Source of the DNA: Nitrospira sp.
GTDB lineage: Bacteria > Nitrospirota > Nitrospiria > Nitrospirales > Nitrospiraceae
Length of the DNA: 64,000 nucleotides
NCBI GenBank assembly: GCA_018242685.1
Contig: JAFEBM010000023.1
Location: forward strand, 22,681-86,680
Reading direction: 5' to 3'
Shown piece by piece: positions 55,277 to 63,244 of this stretch. A model generated the notes under the pieces. That model did not search any database. It was given only the letters and a program-made list of their open reading frames with translations, and was not told the DNA's origin. Position numbers and translations under genes: made by a program. Numbering within the stretch: position 1 is the stretch's first letter; each line of letters opens with the position of its first letter.

Positions 55277-56842
55277 GTGTTGACCGTCAAAGACAATTGG
55301 GAGCGGCTGTTCGAGCGGGATACCGTCGGTGCGCTTGAAGCGCTGTTGCCGTCGGCCCTTCTGTCCGCTCGATGGTACGGAGGCAAGGCAAGGACGATTG
55401 CGGCGGTTCGCGTCAGAGAGACTATTCCGCTTCACACAGGCGCCCATTCAATGGCCCTGATCTTCATCGACGTCTCCTATAAAGACGGCGGCCCTGAAGT
55501 CTATACGATGGTACTCACAGCCTCCTTCGGCGAACCGGCAGTGCAAATACAACAAGCCCATCCTCAGGCGGTGTTGGCAGAGGTGACCATTGCGGGCCGG
55601 AACGGAGATCGCAGCGGATTGTTGCACGATGCCCTGTCGGATCATGCCTGTGCCGGCGCGATGTTGCAGGCTATCCGTCAAGGAAATGGATTTCAGGGAG
55701 GGAACGGAAAACTTCTCGCTTCATCCAGCCCCGCCTTTTCAACGGCTCTCGCGGGAGCGGCATCGGCGGAATCGTCCGTCATGCGGGGAGAGCAAAGCAA
55801 TACTTCCGTCAGATTCGGTCGACACGCGATACTGAAACTCTACCGACGTTTCGAGCCGGGTCTTAATCCCGATCTGGAGATCGGCAGAGTCTTAACGGCG
55901 CGCGGATATGCTCACAGTCCCGCAGTGCTTGGTTCTTTGGAATATACAAGACCCAACCAACAGCCGGGCATCGTTGCGATTGTGAGTCGGTTCGTCGAGA
56001 ATCAAGGCGATGCCTGGCGATTCACGTTGAGCGAATTGGAAGCAGAACTGGGAGACAGCTCAGGCCCGGCCGCGCGTGCAAGCAGCGCCTACGCCGATGC
56101 TGCGGCCCTGCTCGGGCGAAGGACGGCGGAATTACACCTCACCTTGGCGCAGGACACGGCCGATCCGTCATTCGCGCCGGAGCCCTGCGGTCCGGACTAT
56201 TGGCAATCGTTGTGTGATCGAATGACACGCTTTGTCGAAGACTCGCTGGCATTGCTTGATCGCCGCCTCCAGAATCTTGATGAGTCGAATCGGCAACTGG
56301 CGACCTTGGTGCTCGAATCGAAAGCTTTCTTGCTGTCCAGGCTGGAGGCCCCGGTCGAGCGAAATCCGCAGGTAGTCAGAATTCGATGTCACGGTGATTT
56401 TCATTTGGGCCAGGTCCTGTATACGGGCCGGGATTTCGTGATTATTGATTTTGAGGGCGAACCGGCCAGGCCGTTGGCGGAGCGGCGCGCGAAACATGTC
56501 CCAATCGTCGATGTGGCGGGGATGATCCGATCATTCCACTATGCCGCTTCTGCGGCGCGCGATCGGGCGGGAAGTCGGTCTGGAGGCGGCGAGCGGCGAT
56601 TTGATCTGGAACAACGGACGAAGCAATGGTATCGGTCGGCGACGGATGCATTTTTATCGGGCTATACAGAGACGACGGGCAAGGCTCCATTTCTCCCGGA
56701 ACAGTCCGATGACCGCGACATGCTTCTGGGGGCATATTTGATCGAAAAGGCCTGTTATGAATTGAGTTATGAACTGAACAACCGGCCTTCGTGGGCCGGA
56801 ATTCCACTGAGCGGACTCCTTCAACTCGCACAACCTACATGA
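55277..56842 (+). CDS. Maltokinase (Pep2/Mak-like)
   Basis: About 521 residues; phosphorylates maltose to maltose-1-phosphate for GlgE. The N-terminal block LLPSALLSARWYGGKARTIAAVRVRETIPL is the maltokinase cap domain. The kinase core has VRIRCHGDFHLGQVLYTGRDFVIIDFEGEPARPLAERRAKHVPIVDVAGMIRSFHYAA, where HGDFH and DFEGEP are the catalytic and metal-binding loops. The GTG start at 55277 is tentative; an upstream GTG at 55244 is also in frame and neither has a clear ribosome site. It lies between glgE and glgB. Confidence 0.9.
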   Translation: MLTVKDNWERLFERDTVGALEALLPSALLSARWYGGKARTIAAVRVRETIPLHTGAHSMALIFIDVSYKDGGPEVYTMVLTASFGEPAVQIQQAHPQAVLAEVTIAGRNGDRSGLLHDALSDHACAGAMLQAIRQGNGFQGGNGKLLASSSPAFSTALAGAASAESSVMRGEQSNTSVRFGRHAILKLYRRFEPGLNPDLEIGRVLTARGYAHSPAVLGSLEYTRPNQQPGIVAIVSRFVENQGDAWRFTLSELEAELGDSSGPAARASSAYADAAALLGRRTAELHLTLAQDTADPSFAPEPCGPDYWQSLCDRMTRFVEDSLALLDRRLQNLDESNRQLATLVLESKAFLLSRLEAPVERNPQVVRIRCHGDFHLGQVLYTGRDFVIIDFEGEPARPLAERRAKHVPIVDVAGMIRSFHYAASAARDRAGSRSGGGERRFDLEQRTKQWYRSATDAFLSGYTETTGKAPFLPEQSDDRDMLLGAYLIEKACYELSYELNNRPSWAGIPLSGLLQLAQPT

Positions 56843-56927
56843 ATTCTGACTTGGCGATTGGACGTGGATTGACACGAGATGTTGATCCTGATTCGGCTTT
56901 CAGAATTCAGAGCTATGAGGTGAACGG

Positions 56928-58853
56928 ATGACACAGGGAGCAATGATGACCGTGGATGAACCGACGAGGCTGACACGCGACGATCTCTATCTGTTCAATG
57001 AAGGGTCATTGGTCAATCTCCATGAGAAACTGGGCTCGCATCCAGGCCGCGTGAACGGACAGGATGGAACATTTTTCGCGGTCTGGGCCCCTGATGCCGA
57101 GCGAGTGTCGGTGATCGGCTCGTTCAACGACTGGAAACAAGATGCACATAATCTGGGCCCTCGCGGGAGCAGCGGAATTTGGGAAGGGTTCATTCCCGGC
57201 ATCGGAGTCGGTACTCTGTACAAATATCACATCCGTTCGCGCTTCAACGGGTATCGTGTAGATAAGGCAGACCCGCTGTCGTTGTTCAACGAGATTCCTC
57301 CGAAGACGGCCTCGATCGTCTGGGACTTGGCCTATGAATGGAACGATGCGGAGTGGATGAAGCAACGGCGGGACAGGAATGCGTTCACGGCGCCCATGTC
57401 AATCTATGAAATGCATGTCGGGTCATGGAGGCGGGTAGCTGAAGAAGGCCATCGTTCACTGAGTTATCGCGAAATGGCCTTGCCGCTGGCGGAATATGTC
57501 AAGCAGATGGGATTTACCCATGTAGAGTTTCTTCCGCTGATGGACCATCCCTTCTTCGGCTCATGGGGCTACCAAACCACCGGGTATTTTGCGCCCTCCG
57601 GCAACTACGGCAGCCCACAGGATCTCATGTATTTGATCGACATCCTGCACCAGTACGGCATCGGGGTCATCCTGGACTGGGTGCCGTCGCATTTTCCCAC
57701 CGATGAACATGGACTCGGCTACTTCGACGGGACGCACCTGTATGAGCATGCGCACCCGAAGCAAGGATTTCATCCGGAATGGAAGACCTTCATCTTCAAC
57801 TACGGCCGTAATGAGGTGCGCAGCTTCTTGATCAGCAGCGCGCTGTTTTGGCTCGACAAGTATCATATCGACGGACTCCGGGTCGATGCGGTCGCATCGA
57901 TGCTGTATTTGGATTATGCGCGCAAGGAAGGTGAATGGATTCCGAACCAGTACGGTGGGCGAGAGAACCTGGATGCGGTCGCCTTTCTACGGCGATTCAA
58001 CGAGGAAGTCTATACGCGGTATCCGGACGTGCAGACCACGGCGGAGGAATCCACGTCCTGGCCGGCTGTCTCGCGCCCTGGCTACGTCGGGGGGCTGGGT
58101 TTCGGCCTGAAGTGGGATATGGGCTGGATGCATGACACCTTGAAATATATGCAGACCGATCCGATCTACCGGCATTACCACCATCAAAATCTCACGTTTC
58201 GCATGCTCTATGCGTTTCACGAGAATTTCGTCTTGCCGTTGTCTCATGACGAAGTGGTGTACGGGAAGCGCTCGCTGCTCGAAAAGATGCCGGGAGACGA
58301 CTGGCAGAAGTTTGCGAATCTCCGCGTCTTGTTCGGCTACATGTACGCGCAGGCGGCCAAGAAGCTGCTCTTCATGGGTGCAGAGATCGCCCAGCGCGCG
58401 GAGTGGTCGCACGACGGCCAATTGGAATGGGAGCAACTCCAACATGCAAGCCATCTGGGTATTCAGCGATGGGTCGCGGACCTCAACCGCGTCTATCGGA
58501 GCGAACCGGCCCTGCATGAGGACGATTTGACTCCCCATGGATTTGAATGGATCGACTGCAACGATGCGGAGTCGAGTGTCATCAGCCTGATACGCAAGGG
58601 CCACACGACGCAGGACATTATCTTGGTCGTGTGTAATTTCACGCCGGTGCCACGGCCGAATTATCAGGTGGGGGTTCCACGTGGGGGATGGTGGCAGGAA
58701 ATTCTCAACAGTGATTCTGCCTGGTATGGAGGGGGCGACTGGGGCAACGGAGGCGGCATCGATGCCGTGCCGGTTCCGCTGCACGCGAGGTCCCATTCAT
58801 TGACCGTGACCGTTCCCGCCCTGGCGGCGGTGTTTTTTAAGAGCCAGGGTTAG
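56928..58853 (+). CDS. glgB: 1,4-alpha-glucan branching enzyme
   Basis: A 641-residue GH13 branching enzyme. An N-terminal CBM48 (FFAVWAPDAERVSVIGSFNDWKQDAHNLGPRGSSGIWEGFIPG) precedes the catalytic barrel with YHIDGLRVDAVASMLYLDYARKEGEWIPNQYGGRENLDAVAFLRRFNE (nucleophile Asp), TTAEESTSWP (acid Glu) and LPLSHDEVVYGKRSL. It introduces alpha-1,6 branches in the glucan made by GlgE. GAGGTGAACGG precedes the ATG. Confidence 0.97.
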   Translation: MTQGAMMTVDEPTRLTRDDLYLFNEGSLVNLHEKLGSHPGRVNGQDGTFFAVWAPDAERVSVIGSFNDWKQDAHNLGPRGSSGIWEGFIPGIGVGTLYKYHIRSRFNGYRVDKADPLSLFNEIPPKTASIVWDLAYEWNDAEWMKQRRDRNAFTAPMSIYEMHVGSWRRVAEEGHRSLSYREMALPLAEYVKQMGFTHVEFLPLMDHPFFGSWGYQTTGYFAPSGNYGSPQDLMYLIDILHQYGIGVILDWVPSHFPTDEHGLGYFDGTHLYEHAHPKQGFHPEWKTFIFNYGRNEVRSFLISSALFWLDKYHIDGLRVDAVASMLYLDYARKEGEWIPNQYGGRENLDAVAFLRRFNEEVYTRYPDVQTTAEESTSWPAVSRPGYVGGLGFGLKWDMGWMHDTLKYMQTDPIYRHYHHQNLTFRMLYAFHENFVLPLSHDEVVYGKRSLLEKMPGDDWQKFANLRVLFGYMYAQAAKKLLFMGAEIAQRAEWSHDGQLEWEQLQHASHLGIQRWVADLNRVYRSEPALHEDDLTPHGFEWIDCNDAESSVISLIRKGHTTQDIILVVCNFTPVPRPNYQVGVPRGGWWQEILNSDSAWYGGGDWGNGGGIDAVPVPLHARSHSLTVTVPALAAVFFKSQG

Positions 58854-58877
58854 CACTTATCATCCCGGAGGTATCCC

Positions 58878-58955
58878 ATGAGTAGCGATATCCGGCCGCA
58901 GATCGAATCGGAATTCATCAATGCGGTTAGTTCGGTCGTTAGGTGCCGTCAGTAG
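58878..58955 (+). pseudogene. 25-codon truncated open reading frame after glgB
   Basis: The ATG at 58878 has a strong GGAGG ribosome site and reads MSSDIRPQIESEFINAVSSV, then 5 more codons to TAG. It looks like the start of a gene whose body was replaced by the TA module that follows. The original gene cannot be identified from so few residues. Confidence 0.35.
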
Positions 58956-59203
58956 TGATATCGCAGCTGCGCGATAAGCACTGAATCATCGACCACCTTG
59001 TAGACGATGCGATGCTCTTCGTTGATACGCCGCGACCAATAACCTGATAAGGCGTGCTTGAGCGGCTCAGGTTTTCCTGTGCCTGTGTGTGGCGTCCGGG
59101 TGATCTCTTTGATAAGGTCATTGATGCGCCGCACCAGCTTTTTGTCGATTTTCTGCCAGTACAAATAGTCTTCCCACGCTTGCTCGGAGAAGACGAGTTT
59201 CAC
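58949..59203 (-). CDS. yoeB: YoeB-type mRNA interferase toxin
   Basis: An 84-residue RelE-superfamily toxin that cleaves mRNA on the ribosome: KLVFSEQAWEDYLYWQKIDKKLVRRINDLIKEI, then GKPEPLKHALSGYWSRRINEEHRIVYKVVDDSVLIAQLRYHY. The conserved Glu/Arg/His and C-terminal Tyr of YoeB are all present. The ATG overlaps the antitoxin stop by 4 nt. Confidence 0.95.
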   Translation of the reverse strand: MKLVFSEQAWEDYLYWQKIDKKLVRRINDLIKEITRTPHTGTGKPEPLKHALSGYWSRRINEEHRIVYKVVDDSVLIAQLRYHY

Positions 59204-59451
59204 TTGGCCAAGCTCCGCACCTTGCCCTTGCCGGATTCCAGTGCGGCAATGCTTTCCAGCAGCCGCTGTGCGTTCTTGGGGCTACGCAGCAGGTAAGAGG
59301 TCTCCTCGAGCGCCTTAAAATCGTCGAGCGACATCATGACAACGGCCTGCCGGCCGCTGCGAGTGATGATGATAGGCTCATGGTCCTCGCAAACACGGTC
59401 CATGGTGTCGGCCAATTTGGCTCGGGCAGTGCTGTAGGTAATTGCGTCCAC
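59200..59451 (-). CDS. yefM: YefM-type antitoxin
   Basis: An 83-residue Phd/YefM antitoxin: GTG start, then DAITYSTARAKLADTMDRVCEDHEPIIITRSGRQAVVMMSLDDFKALEETSYLLRSPKNAQRLLESI. GGAGG precedes the GTG at 59451, which is why it is preferred to an in-frame ATG 18 nt upstream. It binds the operator palindromes just upstream and neutralises YoeB. Confidence 0.93.
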   Translation of the reverse strand: MDAITYSTARAKLADTMDRVCEDHEPIIITRSGRQAVVMMSLDDFKALEETSYLLRSPKNAQRLLESIAALESGKGKVRSLAK

Positions 59452-59461
59452 GGTACCTCCT

Positions 59462-59481
59462 TTGTACAATTATTTGTACAA
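59462..59481. promoter_or_regulatory. YefM-YoeB operator, paired TTGTACAA palindromes
   Basis: Two perfect 8-bp palindromes TTGTACAA at 59462-59469 and 59474-59481, separated by TTAT, immediately upstream of the antitoxin ribosome site. The TGTACA core is the established recognition motif of YefM operators in E. coli. Location and core agree, so autoregulation is expected. Confidence 0.85.
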
Positions 59482-59755
59482 TAGAGGGCCTGTAGTGTCA
59501 AGCGCTTGCCAGTGACGAGCGACGCTTCGGTCTTGCAGAAAGGCGGTTTCGACGGGGATACCGAGATCACTGTCGCATGTCGAGTTCTCGGGAACTCGTA
59601 ACCCCTCAGGGTTAATGCAACTGCCAATTAAGAACTGGTACTCGCAGCCTAATTAAGCCTGAGACGTCGTCTATCTGAGGCCGGCAGGGGAGCCCCCCCT
59701 ATATGAGTAGAAAACTCTCCATCTCGTGCTCGACTCAGCAAGTCCATGCTCACCG

Positions 59756-59780
59756 GTATGCACAGAACAAGACTTGACCC
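59756..59780. repeat. Left copy of 25-bp inverted repeat flanking the cassettes
   Basis: The reverse complement of this stretch matches 61905-61929 at 23 of 25 positions. The core CTTGTTCTGTGCATAC is identical in both. The pair brackets the two cassette genes. Confidence 0.8.
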
Positions 59781-59817
59781 TTAATTTTCGTTTTTGCATT
59801 CACGGAGTAGGCGTTAT

Positions 59818-59832
59818 GCCGATCCGCATAAG
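59818..59832. repeat. Left arm of a 15-bp inverted repeat before the first cassette
   Basis: GCCGATCCGCATAAG here is the exact reverse complement of CTTATGCGGATCGGC at 59946-59960. The arms are 113 nt apart. The two arms may be the stem of a long attC-like structure belonging to a lost upstream cassette. Confidence 0.6.
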
Positions 59833-59978
59833 AACCCATGAAGCATAGTCATACGGTTGCAACTCGTGGAAACAACGTCACAAAGGGCGTATGGTGTGCG
59901 AATGTTCGTAGCGCACTATGCGGATTGAAACTGCCAGATGCAGCGCTTATGCGGATCGGCCTGAACATTGTTAGGGGT

Positions 59979-60644
59979 ATGGAAAAGACAGCTGAAGACC
60001 ATGTACTTGCGGTTGTGAAGGCGGGCATCAATGCCGTACCGTTTGTCGGCGGCGTTGTTGCCAGTCTCATCAGTGACTACATACCTACGGCGACTCAGCG
60101 TACGGTTGAGAAGATGCTAAACGATGTGGGTGAGCGTTTAACAGCCCTCGGAGATCGCATTGACGCAAATACCGTGAATAAGGACGAGTTTGCGGAGCTT
60201 TTCAAGAGTGTTTATTTGGTGGTCATGCGAACTCACAATGAGGCGAAACTCAAGGGCGCAGCAAACCTCATCGTAAATATCCTGCTCAGGCTAAGTGACG
60301 CGGAAAAGCTCTCTTACACCGAACTCGACCACTACGCGCGATGCCTGGATCAACTGTCCGCTGGCGCCATCCAAGTTCTTGCTCATGCTGTGGCGTTGGC
60401 AGAACAAAGAGAGCCGGGTCGGCTATTTGAACGCTCCGTGCGGATCAACTTCGAGAACCTGCAAGCAAAGGCGGCCGAGGCATCGCCATCGCTGCTTATG
60501 GGCTTAGTTGGAGAGCTAGATGCGTGCAACTTTATTCATCGAGTCGGCGTGCCTTCTGTTCGAGCACCAGACTACGCTAACTACGCGTTGGAGGTCACAC
60601 CGCTCGGGGCAAGGTTTGTTCGGCGACTATTGGAGATTGCCTAA
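59979..60644 (+). CDS. Unknown protein encoded by an integron-like cassette
   Basis: A 221-residue protein with no family I recognise. After a short polar start it has a hydrophobic, glycine-rich stretch at about residues 12-32 (KAGINAVPFVGGVVASLISDYI), which could be a membrane-active or amphipathic helix, followed by an all-helical soluble part. The ATG at 59979 lies 9 nt after the boundary-like GTTAGGGG and starts where the protein looks natural; a longer frame from 59838 crosses repeats. The stop lies inside the R'' box of an attC site. The next cassette encodes a TIR-like protein, so a defence role is possible. Confidence 0.65.
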   Translation: MEKTAEDHVLAVVKAGINAVPFVGGVVASLISDYIPTATQRTVEKMLNDVGERLTALGDRIDANTVNKDEFAELFKSVYLVVMRTHNEAKLKGAANLIVNILLRLSDAEKLSYTELDHYARCLDQLSAGAIQVLAHAVALAEQREPGRLFERSVRINFENLQAKAAEASPSLLMGLVGELDACNFIHRVGVPSVRAPDYANYALEVTPLGARFVRRLLEIA

Positions 60645-60701
60645 CAAGGCCATGCAGGCGACGTGCGAAGACGCACGCGCCTGATGACCAGCGTTATGTG
60701 G
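60639..60701. other. Integron attC site between the two cassettes
   Basis: R'' box GCCTAAC (60639-60645) and R' box GTTATGTG (60693-60700) enclose a palindrome. CAGGCG (60655-60660) pairs with CGCCTG (60678-60683) and CGTGCG (60662-60667) with CGCACG (60672-60677), leaving one bulged A at 60661 and the loop AAGA. A single extrahelical base between paired blocks is the polarity signal of attC sites. The R'' box matches the start GTTAGG of the upstream cassette, as expected for an excisable circle. Confidence 0.85.
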
Positions 60702-60726
60702 CAATTCGGCTTTAGGAGCGTCCGCA

Positions 60727-61857
60727 TTGATTGACCATGAAGAACTCTTCGCGATTGCTGAAAAGCTGAAGAAAACCGCAAGCGGCGCGGACACTGATGA
60801 CATAGCTAGGCCGCTAAGCGCCTTAGAGGATGCAGCCCTAACGGTTGGGCGCTCATTTTCCGGCTCTTGGCAAGGCTATCACTCCCGCGTGTATTACAAG
60901 GGCTTCTCGCCGCCACCGCCGGGGGCGCACTTCAGTCAAGAGTGGGGGCTGATGGATACCTCCGGAACTAGTCTCGGATCGCGTGGGGATTGGCAAGAGT
61001 ACGACACCGAACAAGTAAGGACGCACATTCGAAAGCTAGCTGGGACGCCCGATCTCGACAAGGCGCATAAGGCCGCCGATGCCGCATCCAAGACCTTTGA
61101 TCTCGCAAAGGCGGAGATCATCTCCGTCCTTCAAAGTGATGTCGAAGAGCGAGGAGATGCGTTTCTTGAGAACCTGAAGAAAAAAGTCGAGGAGCTAGAG
61201 GTGTTATCGCCTTTCGATGTCGTACAACATCTATCCTCTAAGGGACAGATCATGACTCGCGATACAGTCGTGTTGGGACAAGGAACGCAAGTCCCTCCAC
61301 ACATTAACCTCATTGCTGAGGTTCAGAGTATCCGTCACACCTTCTCGATCTGCGATGCTGCCAGCGCAATTGCGACAAAGGCGGCATCACACCTAGAACG
61401 CAAATCACGCAAACGGAAAGACGAAGAGAGAGTGGGAACAAACGTTTTCATTGGCCATGGCCGGTCGCGCCTCTGGTGCGAGCTTAAGGACTTCGTGCAG
61501 GATCGCCTGAAATTACCGTGGGACGAATTCAATCGTGTACCGGTCGCGGGCATCGCGAACATAGCGAGATTATCAGAAATGCTTGATGTGGCCGCGATCG
61601 CCTTTCTCGTGATGACAGCTGAAGACGAAATGGCTGACGGTGCGAGCCAGGCAAGAATGAATGTCGTTCACGAGGCAGGACTGTTTCAAGGCCGCCTCGG
61701 ATTCACTAGGGCAATCGTCATGTTGGAAGAAGGCTGCGAAGAGTTCAGCAACATAGAAGGCTTAGGACAGATCCGATTTCCTCACGGGAACATCTCCGCT
61801 GCCTTTGAGGAAGTTCGCCGCGTAATGGAGCGCGAGGGGTTGATTGAGGCAAATTAA
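60727..61857 (+). CDS. TIR-like (CAP12/Pycsar-effector type) protein, putative NADase
   Basis: A 376-residue protein. The C-terminal domain (about residues 237-376) begins GTNVFIGHGRSRLWCELKDFVQDRL and contains ARMNVVHEAGLFQGRLGFTRAIVML, the pattern of the TIR-like family PF10137, with Glu317 as the likely catalytic residue. Such domains degrade NAD+ in antiphage systems. The N-terminal half (about residues 1-200) is unassigned and may sense the trigger; residues 110-160 are helical. The start is TTG at 60727 with AGGAG about 9 nt upstream. No cyclase gene is adjacent. It lies within the second cassette. Confidence 0.85.
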   Translation: MIDHEELFAIAEKLKKTASGADTDDIARPLSALEDAALTVGRSFSGSWQGYHSRVYYKGFSPPPPGAHFSQEWGLMDTSGTSLGSRGDWQEYDTEQVRTHIRKLAGTPDLDKAHKAADAASKTFDLAKAEIISVLQSDVEERGDAFLENLKKKVEELEVLSPFDVVQHLSSKGQIMTRDTVVLGQGTQVPPHINLIAEVQSIRHTFSICDAASAIATKAASHLERKSRKRKDEERVGTNVFIGHGRSRLWCELKDFVQDRLKLPWDEFNRVPVAGIANIARLSEMLDVAAIAFLVMTAEDEMADGASQARMNVVHEAGLFQGRLGFTRAIVMLEEGCEEFSNIEGLGQIRFPHGNISAAFEEVRRVMEREGLIEAN

Positions 61858-62516
61858 TAACCATCGTTTTGCCCTGCCACATAATAGCCGGTTGTCATGA
61901 ATCGGGGTCACATCTTGTTCTGTGCATACCAAGGATGGAATGGGGGTCGGGGTCATTGTTTGAGAAAGCCGCTGTTCCAGTCTTTGCTGGTTCAGCCGAA
62001 ACCTCTGTTGGAGGATCGCGGGCTTCGGCTGTTTGTCCCAGTCCCCGGCAGGGATCCTCTCGCGCAGAATGGATCGAATGATACACGGTTCACTCGTTGC
62101 CCGGAGGCGTGCGGTGGAGGGTAGTGCCCATGTGTCATGACCCTTTGACATCGCTTGAAAAAACGCGGGTATGGTCTGTGGCACCAGACACGACATGGGG
62201 CGCAACAAGAAGCTTGATACTTCCCGATCTCTGGCCATCGCGAAACGTGTGGACAGGACATCTCATCAATAACCAAGCCGATGAGCGAGAGCGATCAATC
62301 GCAATGGTCAGCGAATCGTCACAATCCCTCGCCACAACCCTGTCAACGTCATTACCATGGGCTGCATCGTTCGTGATGCTGGTCTCACCATTGATGAGTT
62401 CAGGGCCTTGCTATATAGAGATCAACGGTTCAGGAGAAGCGGCCGTGTCAGTGAAGCGTCGGCTGGAGAAAGGGAAGCGCCATGATTAGGAAACGACGCC
62501 TCATGATTGATCGCAC
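61858..62516. other. Gene-poor stretch after the TIR cassette
   Basis: About 660 bases. At 61876-61884 GCCACATAA is the exact complement of the second cassette's start TTATGTGGC (60694-60702), so this is the R'' box of its own attC, which then looks truncated. The right 25-bp inverted repeat follows at 61905-61929. Beyond that I see only degenerate open frames on both strands that resemble no family with confidence. Confidence 0.55.
61905..61929. repeat. Right copy of 25-bp inverted repeat flanking the cassettes
   Basis: Matches the reverse complement of 59756-59780 at 23 of 25 positions. Its core ATCTTGTTCTGTGC also recurs at 63962-63975 in the same orientation, so this is a dispersed repeat. 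Confidence 0.8.
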
Positions 62517-63158
62517 CTATGGGACAGGCGGCACCAGATCCGACAATGTTGCCGAGAAGACGAACAGAAATATATACTCGTTATAGTAGGTATCGCCTTC
62601 GTATGTTGGTGTCGAACCCACAAGCTGCCCGGTTTTCTTATCCAGAAAATCCATCGACCAACGGGCATGTCCTCGCTGCCTGATCGCCTGGTAGAGAGCC
62701 AATTTGGGCAAGGCGAATGGGATGAATGCGCTGCTGAACGCCGGCATACCGAAGAACGTCTCATTGTGAGCCGTGCCGAACGCGTCCAACGTCGCCCTGA
62801 CCACCAACGTTTCTTTTCCGTCTTTGTCTTTCGGCACATACAGCCCTTCCCGGGTCAGCCACCTCTCAATTAACGCGTTCGCATACCCCTGATCGGCCGT
62901 AAGGCCGGTCGTTTCAACCGCGACGGATTGTCCTGGACGAACGGGAACCACCGCATCAGTCAGACTCCTTTTGAACGCCTCGGCCAAGAGCAATTGTTCG
63001 GTGGCGGCTCTGGGCGTGTTGGTCGTGCCGTAGGAGACCGCACAGCCCCCGATTCCCAGCATCAGGCTCACTAAGCAGAGTAAGACCCAGCTCCGTGGTC
63101 CGGCCGGCAGCCGCCGGTCGGCGACCGTGCGCCTCATGTCTTGATCAGTCGCGTTCAT
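62517..63158 (-). CDS. Lipoprotein of unknown function
   Basis: A 213-residue protein with a signal peptide whose lipobox is GIGGC (VLLCLVSLMLGIGGCAVSYGTT). The mature part, with LTADQGYANALIERWLTREGLYVPKDKDGKETLVVRATLDAFGTAHNETFFGMPAFSSAFIPFALPKLALYQAIRQRGHARWSMDFLDKKTGQLVGST, ends in a hydrophobic stretch. No domain is recognised. The start at 63158 (AGAGG upstream) puts the lipobox at a plausible distance; a longer frame to 63248 would overlap the upstream stop by 4 nt. It is probably cotranscribed with the next lipoprotein gene. Confidence 0.75.
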   Translation of the reverse strand: MNATDQDMRRTVADRRLPAGPRSWVLLCLVSLMLGIGGCAVSYGTTNTPRAATEQLLLAEAFKRSLTDAVVPVRPGQSVAVETTGLTADQGYANALIERWLTREGLYVPKDKDGKETLVVRATLDAFGTAHNETFFGMPAFSSAFIPFALPKLALYQAIRQRGHARWSMDFLDKKTGQLVGSTPTYEGDTYYNEYIFLFVFSATLSDLVPPVP

Positions 63159-63244
63159 GCGAAGACCTCTCGCGCGGTTCATCGGAAGATTGAACGGCGA
63201 TCCGCCTCCCTTGCTCCTGCCTCTTATGAATCGTCCAAGCCGAC

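Larger units (their letters stand above)
59482..59978. other. Intergenic region between the TA module and the first integron-like cassette
   Basis: About 500 bases. It contains one copy of a 25-bp inverted repeat (59756-59780), a boundary-like GTTATGCC at 59813, a 15-bp inverted repeat with arms at 59818-59832 and 59946-59960, and the cassette boundary GTTAGGGG at 59970. An open frame runs through from 59838 but crosses these elements, so I do not treat that part as coding. Confidence 0.5.

Noticed and set aside
59838..59978. Longer start for the first cassette protein
   Set aside because: The extension crosses an inverted repeat arm and a cassette boundary, and the ATG at 59979 starts right after the boundary.
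61762..62238. 158-codon minus-strand frame after the TIR gene
   Set aside because: It overlaps the end of the TIR gene and matches no family; the segment RIPAGDWDKQPKPAILQQRF looks protein-like but has no start site or context.
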